From Thozetella sp. PMI_491 (lineage: Eukaryota; Ascomycota; Sordariomycetes; Chaetosphaeriales; Chaetosphaeriaceae), in contig MU270020.1 of assembly GCA_021432635.1 (NCBI GenBank), positions 1,469,415-1,533,414 on the forward strand: a DNA stretch of 64,000 nucleotides, given 5' to 3'. The notes beneath the pieces are model-generated. The model did not search any database, was not told the origin of the DNA, and saw only the letters and a program-made list of their open reading frames with translations. This document shows, piece after piece, positions 46,145-57,617 of the stretch. Position 1 is the first letter of the stretch, and the number at the start of each line of letters is the position of its first letter. Both the position numbers and the translations under genes were made by a program.

Positions 46145-46669
46145 CTTCTAGCAGAGAACGGCAGGTTTGTGAGCTGGATGAGAGGTTTTGCAGTGTCTTC
46201 GGATCTTCTTGACCTGCACCCTTCTGCATACACCGCTGCATGGCATCTTCCCATTTATATCACATAGCGAGTCATTGATACGGACCTCGACCCATCACAA
46301 GGCGTTACGCCATGGATGGAGACGTTTCGGCGGAAGCCTAAGTGGGCCAGATGATTACAGCATTGCACCGAGCTTTAACGCCTAGCGTTGATACAAGAGA
46401 GATGACGATTGTGGGAAGAGGGAGGGAAAAAAATTTCAGTCTTTTGATCCATGAATCAGGTTTTCAAGGAACCTCGGCCCCGCTATATTTCTGCTACCTC
46501 CTCGGTAATCGGCGTGGTGTTACGGAGTATATACCCTGGCCGATTGCGCTGTTCTCAGAGGTTTATCTTTTTTCCGCGCAAATTCAGTGGCAAACACTGA
46601 GAAATAAGGGGAGTCGACAAGAAGCTGAAGCATCACAGCGTAGAAAAGCATGGCAGCAAGTTCCCACGG
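46145..46669. other. intergenic
   Basis: Upstream region of the ADH gene and downstream region of the DUF4419 gene. No gene is seen. Confidence 0.5.
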
Positions 46670-47893
46670 CTAACTAAGTGGCCCCGCCTTATCAAGCAAC
46701 ATCCACCAGCCCGACCTCGGTCGCACGGTATTGATGGCAGACGATTTGCTCCCCTGTGCAGCGGACGCATGCATGCCGATGCACCCAGCGATCAGGGTCG
46801 TCTCGAGCTCAATGCCGCTTAAATCCATGACGAGCACGGGGGCTTCCGCCACGGCTTTTGGTATACCCTTTCTCCGAATAACAGGAAATTGTACGCCGTC
46901 AAGGACAAGTCTCTTCCGGTCCACGATGCCGTGGTTCCTAATCTTGGCGAGTTCCTCGTCCGAGTAGCTGAATATCTTTTTGCCCGCTTCGTCCCAGAAG
47001 CAGAAGGCGGTGATCCAGCCCGAGAGCGAGTGCATGCCCATCCCCGAACCCTCGCTCCCGGCCTCGTGGCATACCCGCATCCAGAAATCTTTGATATCCT
47101 GGTCGTCGGGCCGCTCGAAGCTCCGGACCATGTAGTCGAGCGTCTTTTCGAGATACACAGCCCACTCCGCGGGCTCGTCGCCATACCTACCGAACTTTCG
47201 GACCCGCTCACGTATGTCTTCCCAGTCGCTCTTCTCTCCCTCCAAGGTGACCGAGGGAAAGCCGCATCCGAAGAGCATGACGTACTCGAAGTAGGCCTTC
47301 ATGGTCGCCATCATGACTATGGCCGCAACCGACCTGTCCTCATCCGTGGTGGTGCTGAAGGCGGGAATGAGCCATTCCCGGACGTCTTGCTCGATGATGA
47401 ACTCCTGCATCAGGTCGGTCATGCCCTGCGCAAACCGGCCGATATCAACATCGGCGAGGGTAGCCGGCGTGACGTCGATGGCCAGAATTTCTTTCCCTTC
47501 GTGCCTCACGAACGTCTTGCGCAGCTCCTCGGCGTGGCCGTTGACGTAGAAGTTGAACTGCACGAGGATGGCTAGCCAGACGTCATCTGGCCGAAGCACG
47601 AGGTGCAGATCCTGCTGAAAGGCGCGCATGATACCGTCGACGAAGCCATTGCCGTACGGGATGAGGCCCCCACCCGACGCGGAGGTGGGGACGCTGTCAA
47701 GATCGGTGAAGGAAGTGCGCAGCACGGGTCGGTCTTCCGGGCCTACCTTTTTGTTTGTGTCGGCCCATTGAGCATCGCTCGCCGCGATGGTCCAGGCTTT
47801 AGATGTTCGCTTGAGAAGCTCTGCGGAGGAGCCAACGACAGGATCGGCGTTGACACCGACAGTCTCGGGCTTGGGCCTGATGATGGCGGGCAT
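46670..47893 (-). CDS. DUF4419 protein
   Basis: A single exon of 407 residues. Family features are NGFVDGIMRAFQQDLHLVLR followed by PDDVWLAILVQFNFYVNGHAE, FSTTTDEDRSVAAIVMMATM, FGCGFPSVTLEGEKSDWEDI, and GWITAFCFWDEAGKK. These cover the whole DUF4419 domain. The biochemical role is unknown, and the family is scattered through fungi and some bacteria. The single-exon structure in an intron-rich neighbourhood, as with the HET and F-box-like genes here, is typical of accessory genes. Confidence 0.9.
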   Translation of the reverse strand: MPAIIRPKPETVGVNADPVVGSSAELLKRTSKAWTIAASDAQWADTNKKVGPEDRPVLRTSFTDLDSVPTSASGGGLIPYGNGFVDGIMRAFQQDLHLVLRPDDVWLAILVQFNFYVNGHAEELRKTFVRHEGKEILAIDVTPATLADVDIGRFAQGMTDLMQEFIIEQDVREWLIPAFSTTTDEDRSVAAIVMMATMKAYFEYVMLFGCGFPSVTLEGEKSDWEDIRERVRKFGRYGDEPAEWAVYLEKTLDYMVRSFERPDDQDIKDFWMRVCHEAGSEGSGMGMHSLSGWITAFCFWDEAGKKIFSYSDEELAKIRNHGIVDRKRLVLDGVQFPVIRRKGIPKAVAEAPVLVMDLSGIELETTLIAGCIGMHASAAQGSKSSAINTVRPRSGWWMLLDKAGPLS

Positions 47894-48323
47894 CTTGATA
47901 CCGCTGTCTTGCTTGGAAAGTCGGTCGGGATTGAGGAGAACTGTGAACTACAGCAACTAGGTATTGGACTGGAAGAAGCAGAGGAAATCGCGCCCTACAA
48001 TTAGGGCGAAACTAATGTTCAGCTCCAGGCTGCGGGGAGCAAGCCACTGCGGCAAACCAACACCAATCAGAGCTTGTGCGCTTGCCAAGCCCCTGAAGAG
48101 GCTATGTAATGCGAGGGTATAGTTCGACTCCTGGATGCAACATCCCAAATCAACGTTTAGTCGACAATTGAAGGTCAGAAATGGGTGGTGGGAAGTCTTC
48201 AAGTCTCTTTGGGCTGTCAAGATTATAGACAAGAATGTATGTACAGAACCGACCGCCCCTAAAAAACTTCAGATCAACCCGCCATTCCCCCTCTGTGTTA
48301 CCCAAGCAGATCCTGCAGCAAAT
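47894..48323. other. intergenic
   Basis: About 430 bp upstream of the DUF4419 gene. Nothing specific is seen. Confidence 0.5.
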
Positions 48324-48566
48324 TTACCGGGGAGTGGCGGGGAAGACGTTGCCGGCACGGTCGATGCAGTTGGTGCTGTACTGGTTCTGGCAGGTGCTGC
48401 CGACAGGGCAGTTGGCGACGATGTTGCCACGGGCGCCGTTGATGCACTGCCAGAAGGTGCAGCCAAGGTCGTAGCCACCGAAGGTGTCGAGGCCGCCTGA
48501 GGGGCAGGCTGCCATGACGCTGGGGGCGGCAATGGCGAGGATGGCAACGATGCTGAAGGAGTGCAT
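48324..48566 (-). CDS. small secreted cysteine-rich protein (effector-like)
   Basis: An open frame of 80 residues. A signal peptide MHSFSIVAILAIAAPSVMA is followed by a mature chain of about 61 residues with six cysteines (ACPSGG, GCTFWQC, NCPVGSTC, NCIDR), enough for three disulfides. No known fold is recognised by eye; spacing is not that of hydrophobins. Such proteins in filamentous fungi often act outside the cell as effectors or antimicrobials, but that is inference. The TATA-like tgctatttatgc at 48748 is about 180 bp upstream on the gene's side. Confidence 0.75.
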   Translation of the reverse strand: MHSFSIVAILAIAAPSVMAACPSGGLDTFGGYDLGCTFWQCINGARGNIVANCPVGSTCQNQYSTNCIDRAGNVFPATPR

Positions 48567-50432
48567 TTTGGCTGTTTGGAATGGGTTTGTTCTGGATTAC
48601 GAGTTAGCCGTGAGCGTAAGCGTGAGCGTGAGCGACCGGCTGGGAACTACTTGCATGGAGGCTTTTTTGGAGAACGGAGGGGACTCAGGAGAGGATGTTG
48701 GAGTGCTGGATGAGGAGAGGATTCACACTACTGATGGGCGAGAGAGGGCTGCTATTTATGCTTTGCACAAACATCATGTTGCTATATTGAGTTCGTTACG
48801 AGCGAGGGATCAAGCACAGAGCACGCTGGCTCTGGCAGCTTAGTCGGTGAGAATCCTACCAGAGCCTAGCAACTAATTAGTCGGGCCCAGGAGCGACCTC
48901 CCCGGCTACATGCCATTTTCGGCCGTCTGCTGTGGACTTGGTATTGTTTACTGAGCACCTACCATACTCGGCGCTATTGGGATACCCTTGTGGGGCGTCC
49001 AGGCCTATGCCGCCCGCTCGAACCGACAACTCCTATTCGCCTGACAGGGCTTGCAGAATAGACGCGATGCGCCGTTGCTAGGTTGGTTGGCCGCTAATTA
49101 GACTCCCGTGCCGCAATGCTTTGCGATCCTTCGTAAGCTAGTAAATAGGAACCCCATCGCATAGGATCAGCTTGGCCGGATTGGCAAGCAGCGACGGGCT
49201 ATGAAGGTTGCACTCGAGAGGAGCCGCCCTGCCGAGGGTTGCTCCCGAGGATTGCCAATTAGGCGAGCTCCTGGCCCTATTGAGCTTGGCAAAAGCCAAG
49301 AATCTTGGGAGAGGAGGACCAGAGCCAACATATAACTGAGACGAATATACTAACTACACGGAATAAAGGGTTGCTCGCCTAACAACCCCTTGCATTGCAG
49401 TACATAGTAGTCTCGTCGGATGCAACATTGAAACCTCTCTATGCTGCCGTGCCATTACGTACAAGTTGCATCCCGCGTTCCAAACTCACTAGGTATGGAG
49501 TTGTGCGGCAGGTATAAACGACCGCGAAAGTACCTTGACGTTAGGCCGTGTCCTGGGTGCAGAAGCAATCGTTCCACTGGCAGAGTCTGACTCGAGGCTC
49601 TGTACCTAGCTCGACTAAGGGCTAGGTAGTGGATACAAGCGCCAAGGCCATGACCGGCGTACTCCGTAATGCCGCAACCCTTTTGCGAGCTCCTTCTGGT
49701 CGCTTTCCCTGTACAAACTGGACGCCTCGCACATCTGCGCCGGCTTCACGATTCGCTTCTCGAGAACCACCACACCTGCCAATTGCGACACCACCCTAGT
49801 ACCAAGACCTAGCGCGCTACGACGCTGGGGAGTATTCTCATGCTGTTTTTAGGATACGGCCCCGCTCCAATCTCATGGTCCATACCGGAAACAAATCCCA
49901 TCACGTATACCTCTCTTGCTGCCGGCAGACCGGGACCTAGGAAAGTCGGCACTAGTGTCCCGATGATCTGGCCGAAAATACGGCCATGATTTAGCTAGGG
50001 ATTGGGTTCGCAAGTGGGCCAAACAATTGCTAAAATTGTGTCTGCTCCTTCGCTCTCTTAGTGCACCTGCTGCCGCTTCAACACGAGGGGCGGTGAGCGT
50101 TGTTTGGCACCTTGCCGTACGGTTCTTGGAGTGCTTCGTTGAAGTAAGAGCTACATTCTGCAGCCCAATTATGAGCGCCCCGAAATACCACCCATGACAC
50201 CGCCATTAAATGGCAGTATGCATCCATAGTCACCGAGCGTCTTTGCTCCCTGTGCTGATCGGTGGGGCGTATCTTGACTTCTGAAAAGGTAGGCACCTCG
50301 ATCATCATACTCAACCCACCATTAAGTCTCAGAAACAGCCTTCGAATACCAAAAATATCTCTATATTTCCCCCGATATTCTAATACACTTTTTATACAGT
50401 ATTATAATCACGCGCCGACGTCTGGACTCTGT
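48567..50432. other. gene desert
   Basis: About 1.9 kb between the small secreted protein and the lipoxygenase. It starts with a short tandem array of gtgagc/gtaagc hexamers at 48609-48633. No domain-bearing frame, RNA gene or transposon end is recognised. Confidence 0.5.
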
Positions 50433-52657
50433 CTAGGTGGCAATGTAGTACGGCGCGACGTTGGGATCCAATGCCTTCCACACAAACGGCATTCCCTGGC
50501 TCAACCCGGTCGAATCGAAGCCTCTTGAAGAGACTTGAGAACTAAACTGTTGCATGGAGTCCATGAAAAGTTTGTTTGCAATCGACATGGCCACAGGCAT
50601 CCGGGCCAACATGACGCGGTCGTCAAACATGTGCATGATTGTGCGGTTCGTGCCCGCGAGAAGAGGCCGAGCAAAGAGTGCTCCCACGGAGAATTGCTGC
50701 AGCACTTTGGTAAGTGGCGGCAAGAACGTTGCGAGATTCGTATTTGCGTTCTTGGTGGTCGGTGGGGCCTTGTAGAGCGCGGGCGGGCAGAAGGGCAGAG
50801 TGCTGGAGACTTTTAGGAGCTCATTTGTGTTGACTGTGTGGTGGGCAGACGAGACCAGGTGAGCCTAGAGCAAGGGAGTCAGCGGGGTCCCGCGCGGAAG
50901 CCTTGGTGTCTGATGGATATCAAGGAGCTCTCCGGGATTGTTGCATGAGAAATCCTGCTTACCAGGTGCGTGAGCACGTAGACGAGCGTCGGGCGGTCTG
51001 TGATCTTCGCGGGAAAGTCGATGACTTGAGCGGGACCATTGCATTCGGCAACCCAAGCTTGGATCTCAGAGTCGGCAATGAGCTCAGCATCAGAAGCATA
51101 GAATGTATAGACTAGACGTTTCATGAAATTGAGTATAGCAGTGTAAATCGTCCCTGCGTCTTCGTAGAATGGAAAGTGCTTCAAGGAGGGCCCGATTGGG
51201 GAGTTAATCAGCCCTCTCTTTGTCAGATCGCTCGTGAAATAGTTGGACTGGAAGCGGCCGGCGCCGCCGTATTTATACCGGTTGGTGGCGAAGTCCTGTG
51301 CGGACTGGCCAGTATATGGAAACACTAGATCTACGGCCCCTCCCGGTATGAATAAGACTGCCTACACGCAGAAGGGTTAGAATCCTTCTCAGCTTGCAGG
51401 TTAGTTTGCTGTTGTGGGCTCACCTCGGCAAGCACCTGGACGGAAAACACTTGGTACGTGACTGCGATGGAGCCCGATTAGCTTCGGTCAACTGCATGCG
51501 CGCTCTCGCGTAGAGTGTGATAGCTTACGTCGATTGAGAACCGCGAAAATCGGATGCCGGTAGCTGAGTGTGCGAATCGCTGCCATCCATACGATCTGCA
51601 CGACCTCGTGCGTGCTGGCCAGATGGTTCCATTGTGCAAACCAGAAGTCGTCAACGTTGTACATAATCTTAGCCAAGAGCCAGTCGTTCTTGGAATCGAG
51701 TGGCGTGTAGATGAGGGGCGCTCCGGCGTTTGTGCGGATGGCTAATGGTAGGAAATCACCCGAGCCCTGGTCGATGTAGAAGTATGCATCACAAGCTGCA
51801 GCGTATTTGCCCGAAGCAGTCAAATTCTTCTGATCTCGGTAATCAGCGTAAAAGAGCCGGCCTTGCTGTAGGAGACTCTGCAGAGTTTGACCGGTAATGT
51901 TAACGGCGATGCTGTCGTCGACTGAGAACTGAAGTTGATCTGAGTTAGGATTGAGCCTTCTGATTTTGTACGGGCTAGAAGATAATCGTTGCATGGAGAA
52001 GAGCAGGTCCTGTGTGTAGTTGGTCTCAATGCCGAGCTCTGGGCCACCCGGAACCGTCCCTGTCCATTCGCCATTGTAAAGGCGTGTGTAGTCGTCCAGC
52101 GTCTTCAGTCCATTGTACTACAATTCGTTAACATAGGCTCGGCGAAGCCAAAAAAAAAAATACCCAATATAACCTGCGCGGATAGTACCAACCTTGTAAA
52201 AGTCAAGCGTCGCTTTGGTCAAGTCCGCTACAGCCAGGAGAATCTCGGGATTCAAATCCATTTGGATATTGACGAGGTCTAACACATCCTTTGCGATCCC
52301 AAGAGCGCCGCTGGGATAAGATGGTCCGCCTGCGACAGGTGGGCCATACAAAAAGTTGTCCTTGACAAGGGCGATATTGGCTGCCCTACTGGCGTTCTGC
52401 GGTTGAGGGGGAACCGAGTATTGTGCGCCCTGAATGGCGCTCAGCAGTTGGGCTAAGAGCTTGTTCCCTGTTGGTGAGGCGGTGGGGATCTTGCTCTTGA
52501 AGCTATTTACTAGATCGTTAATAAGACTCGATACATCGGCATCATCGCGTTTTCTGGTTTCGGGCGCAGGGAAGACCGCTGCCGACGCGAGGACAGCATG
52601 GAGCAGAAAGCGTGTGAGCCAGCCAGACCCAGGCGCACTCCGAATGCTGAGCCACAT
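50433..52657 (-). CDS. secreted manganese-type lipoxygenase
   Basis: Exons 52193-52657, 51529-52117, 51424-51461, 50963-51361, 50433-50864; 640 residues, near the usual 600-620. An N-terminal signal peptide ends before a likely Kex2 site (ETRKR). Metal ligands are visible: two histidines five apart in NHLASTHEVV (near 319 and 324) and a histidine and asparagine four apart in AHHTVN (505 and 509). The C-terminal carboxylate is on threonine (PNVAPYYIAT) instead of the usual valine or isoleucine. Fungal Mn-lipoxygenases oxidise linoleic and linolenic acid to hydroperoxides outside the cell. The 38-nt third exon is confirmed by the motif LTYQVFSVQVLAE. Confidence 0.94.
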
Positions 52658-54678
52658 TTTGGTCCTCCGGCAACCTGTTTACTCTTTTTTCGTTCTCGAA
52701 GGAGCTGTAGGCTACCACACAGCAAGCAAGGGGATCCAGCCCTAGAGGTTTGGCGGCCCGCTATATAGGTAATATTGAAGCAGCCCAAAGACAGCATTCG
52801 TCACTACAGGGCGACTACATTTCTCACGGCGCGTCGGGACGACGCCGTCCCGTAAGGCACGAGGCTTGGTCCGAAGCTTAGAAGGGAGCCTTGTGGGCGT
52901 GAAGGCACAGCGCTCAATTGGCAGCAGGGATATGCGGATAGGATTCGCCGACATCTCGGACTTCTTTACAATATCTCGTTTCCGTTCCGTCTCCCGCCAA
53001 TGAGGGCCCAATGGGAGGGCGCCGACTGTGCTGACGGTCAGCTAAGTTCGTTATCGATCAGCCCGCCGTCTTCAAAAAGGAAAAAAGAAAGGCATGGCGT
53101 GGTCACACAGCGCTACAACCTAGCTTGGGTGGATGCCAACTTTGGGTTGGATCGGCCAGCGACTACCAATAGTATCCCGGTCATCCCGGTCCAACCCCCA
53201 ATGGGGTCCATGCAAGACATCCTCCGAGAAACAAGAGGCGTGCGTCATTCCACGCAACGCAACCCGCACAGCACTGTCATACCTCATCAAAAGAAAAAAG
53301 AAATATCCGTGGCTAAGAGGGGAAAGACTTGACCCAGCCACTCCGCCGCCAATCATTCCATAATCATCTGCATGTCTGAGGCTTTGGCAGCAACTCTGTC
53401 TCGTGTACCAGGACTAGGTGATCCTTTCCCTCCCTTTGCGTAGCCGAATCTCGTGATGGTATAGCACCTGCATCGTTCCGCGCTTGCGAATCATTGCAGA
53501 GCACTACTGTAAAGGGAAGTGGTGCTCTAGCTTAGGCACCTCGCCATCGTACCGTAGGCTTGACACTAGCGAACCTAGCCGAGGCAAGGTACTTTAAAGA
53601 AGCGTCCTGGCAACCCCATCCTATGGGCTACGGAGAAAAAGAAGCCCACCTCGAGCTCTGTCTTATAGATGAGAGAGACAGCGCGGTACACGCGTGAAAG
53701 CGTTCCAGAGCCTTCTTGTCATGCCCCCGTTATTGCGTCATCATGACCAGCGCTACCGGGTTTGGATTCCACGCTGCCCTCGGGAGTGGCTGCCACGGCG
53801 CGGGGGTTCACTTAATCGTGCCGAGTCTATCATCGGGTCAAAGAAATGGATGGCTCCAAAGAGACATTACGACCTTCTCGCGGTCCGACCCGCCTTGATT
53901 GCGTGACTTGTTTCCTTTAACGGCTCATAAGTCTAAGAGAATACTATGGATAGACACGCCTCTATGCCCCTACGGAATAGCCCAGCTGTGCCAGAGTCCC
54001 AGCCAACTCCTCAGGCCATAGGTTCATCAAAAATAGCCTGGTAACATAAGTTGCAACGAATGGCAGCGATAAAGCTGCACAAATCAGCAGATAGTCAACT
54101 GCGCTTGCGCTGAGGGTTGTTTTTGGAGGTGTGGCTAAGATGGTGCAGATGCACACATATTTGGGAGGCGTTTTTGGCAACGCACCTCCTTACCTCTGGC
54201 CACAAAATGGCTAAGGTAAGGGCGAGACACAACATCCGTGTGTAGGCAGCGTAGGGAGAGGAGAAACGCTCACCGGACGGGCCGATGACATCCAATTGGT
54301 CCGCATACCTCCGTATATACCTGTCGCTGCCTAATGGGTCGCCTCGTCGTCCCAAGGCTCGCCACGATCACATTCTTGCATTGACGATGATGAAAAGACC
54401 TTAGGAAAGAATACAGCCCGGATAGCGAGGGTGGCCGGCACACAAGCTCGATCCGCTGCCCATTAGGTGTTTCTCATATTCGTCAAAGATGCGAGTCTTT
54501 CGGCTAGGTAATCGACCGAACCCCACTTGCGGGTGCGTGTAAGCAACCTCAATATCTCTGACCAAAACGGGCCAACATCCTGCAAAACTAATGTACCAGG
54601 GATTGTCTCTTGGCATTCCTAAACAAGGCGGAAACCGCCCCTCCTCCTCATCGACATCAATCAATACCAAGGAGCCAA
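52658..54678. other. gene desert
   Basis: About 2 kb. A poly-A run (52150s) lies just inside the neighbouring lipoxygenase gene; here, hydrophobic short frames near 53962-54355 (minus) contain two possible membrane segments but no start context or family. No transposon ends are seen. Confidence 0.45.
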
Positions 54679-56474
54679 TCATCGCTGTCTTGGCTTGAGA
54701 TATACCGGCAACGCAGGTTTAACCCAGATAGAGAAGCTACGCTGTTTCTCAATCCAACCTCTGCCCTCGGGCGCGAGCTCGAGATCGAAGTCGAATACGA
54801 TGCGTGCGAGGATGAGCCGCATCTCAGCAATTGCAAGGCTATGGCAAAATGGTTAGCTCGAGGCGAAACCAATAAGGGTACGGCCGGGATGTCGGGTGTG
54901 AAGTGGACCACATACTTCCTGCCAATGCAGTTCCGAGGACCGTAGCTAAACGGCTGCAACGCTTCAAAATTGTCCACGTTCTCTTTGTCCAAGAAGCGTT
55001 CCGGACTGAATTCCCACGGCTTCGTCCAGTTCTCCCGGCTGTGATACATCGCCCAATGCGGTACTTCGACAAGAGTCTAGTTTCATGAATCTGATTAGTA
55101 ACATCTAAGATGCATCACGGATCCCGCTTGGGGGTTGAGGGTTGCCATACACCTGGAGGGACGAAACGCCCAGCTATCTCGCCTCCCTCCTCCGGGACTA
55201 CACGGACGAGACCACCGGTGATTGGCGGATAACAACGCAACGACTCGTTCAGCACGGCCATTAAATAAGGTAGCGTGCTCACTCTGGCGATATCAATTTC
55301 TGATGGATGAGAAAACGCAGATCGGACCTCCTGTTGGAGCTTCTCTAAGTGCTGAGGGTTGGTTAGAAGAAGGTAGGTTGCACCCGAGAGCAGTGTGGCC
55401 GTGGTTTCGGAGCCAGCTACGGCAAGAATCATAGAATTGGCCCGTAACTGCGGAAATGTGAGGTTCTGCCGAGAAGCACGGTTAGAATGCGAGCACTCGA
55501 ATGACGGGAGATCCGAGGTTTTTCTCACCCAGTCTTCCTTTCTCTTCAGTAGTCCTTCGATGAGATCTGGCCGCTCGTCGGTTTTCGCCATTCGTTTTTT
55601 CAGCCGACTGCCGATGTCGTCGAGGATAGCCATGAAGTTTTTGTACGCACCCAGGCGTGCCATTGGCTGGAGCAGGAAGCCAAAGCCTAGATACCGCACC
55701 GCCCCGGATAGGGCCAGCTCCTTAACCCCACTGAAGACCAGCTTGACGAAGGGGTCGTACGAGACCCTCGAGAGCCCGCCAAAGTCCTGCGCGAAGACGA
55801 GGTCGCCGATGATGTCGAAGGTAGTCCAGTTGTACCACTTCTCCATCTCGAGGGCCTTCTTCCCGTCATCGCAATATTCAGCCAGCCGCTCGAGCAGCAA
55901 ATCGACGTGCCGGACAATGAGAGGTTCCTGCTCGCGCATGGCCTTATCCGAGAAGCCATGGGCAAGAGCTCGGCGCAGCTGCCCGTGTGTCTCGCGGGGG
56001 GCATTGATGATGTGAATCGCGCTCGTATTTGCCGGGCGAAAGAACTCGCTGGCCTTGGCCATCTCGGGAGTGTTGGCTCCGGCGCCCACGCGGTGGCCGT
56101 AGATGTCGCGCCAGGCACGCGAGTCTGTGAAGGTAAGAAAGTTGGGAGCGACGCGCGCAACGGGGCCGTAGCGGTCGTGCAGCTTCTGGATGTGGAACGG
56201 CTTCACCCCCCGTGCATGCGCGATGGCCCAGGGGATAGCGGACATGCGATGGGAAAGGGGCCCGGGGAAGGCGCGGAGCGGGTGAAAGAAGACATTGTAC
56301 ACAGCCCTAGCCAGCATGTACACGAGGGTCTAGAAACCCTCAAAATCAGTCTCGCGCCAAGAGTTTCTCAGGAGGGGCCCAGGTAACACTCACCAATATT
56401 GCAGCGAGGACGGGCAAGGCAATCCACAACGGGCCGGCAGCTAGAGCCCCGGCCCATGTATTCTGGAACGGCAT
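54679..56474 (-). CDS. cytochrome P450 (pisatin-demethylase / isotrichodermin-hydroxylase-like)
   Basis: Exons 56394-56474, 55529-56329, 55151-55465, 54916-55076, 54679-54838; 505 residues. An N-terminal membrane anchor is split by the first intron, followed by VYNVFFHPLRAFPGPLSHRM. The I helix holds AGSETTAT, the K helix NESLRCYPP, the meander EFSPERFLD and the heme loop FSYGPRNCIGR, whose Cys is the iron ligand. The fourth intron falls directly after the heme loop. The donor for intron 3 is GTATGG. The clan is that of fungal CYP enzymes of secondary metabolism and detoxification; the substrate is unknown. Confidence 0.92.
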
Positions 56475-57617
56475 GATGAAAGGCGTGACCTCTTGGAGTG
56501 AGAGACCGAGACTTAGATAAAAATGATAGTGTGGGAGACTTGAGACTATGGAAAATGTATTAGGAAGAGCCCAGGCGGGCGAAAAGAGCCTGATGTTCTT
56601 ATGACACGAGGGAGATCGAGTGCATCGGGGGACGGTATTCGGAGCGGGTATAGCTGCCGTCCTAAGATGCCCCCCTGCCTCCTACGTGTGCATTCCGGAA
56701 GCGGGAGGGGTGGGTTTATGATACGTCTTCGTGCTGCGCTGGCAGGCACCAGCCGGGGGATCTGCGCTGCCGTTGCAGCCGCCTAGAGCTTAGGTTTCGC
56801 TGAGCTTGCCGTGTTGTGGCCGGCCAAGCGGGGTACGGGACGGGGAACCGGGATGCCACCTCGCGAATCCCGGTAGGAAGGCCCAGAGCTGCTCCAAGGA
56901 GAACAAATGCAATTGCTCGGCATGTGCCGATTCCTTCGATGGTAGCATGCAATACAGACGGTGAGGGGCAAAATACAAACTGGAGGCCAGGCATGTTGAA
57001 CATAACGAGGTTTACTATCAGGGATTCTCCAAGCTGTGTGCCTCGCAGCTCTTGACGTAGTAGGTAGGTAGCTAGGTAGGCTAGCTAGGTAGTTGGCAGC
57101 GAGCAGGAAACAACTAGGGCGGTGATCACTGTTGAATGGTGGCAGAGGAATGACCAATCGTTCCTTTCAGTCGATTCGACTCGCATAGTATACCCGCTGT
57201 CAGCTTGGGATAAACAAGCTCGTCCCTTGTGGGTCTACTAGTCAGTTACCATCTCTCTCGGCAACGTCCCCTATCATGCCCGGGACAGTGTCTTGTATCC
57301 GTGACCCGCTGCAAACAAAATCCAATAGGAGCGCTATTACCTGGCTTTGTGCTCCAAGCCACATCAGCTCCATCTGCCGGGCGAACGCGTGCGGCCGGAC
57401 ACGGGAGAGCACGGAACTCCGCTTGGACCCTCAGCGCTTGTGCCATGCAGCGCCTATTTTGTGAAGATAGGCCCTGGGACAAAGATGAAGAAGACATGCC
57501 AACATCAGTGGGTAGAACCCGGGATTCGCTACCAAACAGTCGATTTGCGATGAGGACAACCCACCCCCTCCCCCCGGCAGATTTCTGCCGGTTCAGGTTA
57601 CTAGTAAAGTACAGACA
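56475..57617. other. intergenic, with a TAGG-type simple repeat
   Basis: Upstream region of the P450 and downstream region of the gene at 57618. A simple repeat of taggtagc-type units lies at 57057-57093. No gene is recognised. Confidence 0.5.

Noticed and set aside
46889-47575. 228-codon plus-strand frame opposite DUF4419
   Set aside because: It mirrors the DUF4419 codons; the minus-strand product is a full family member.
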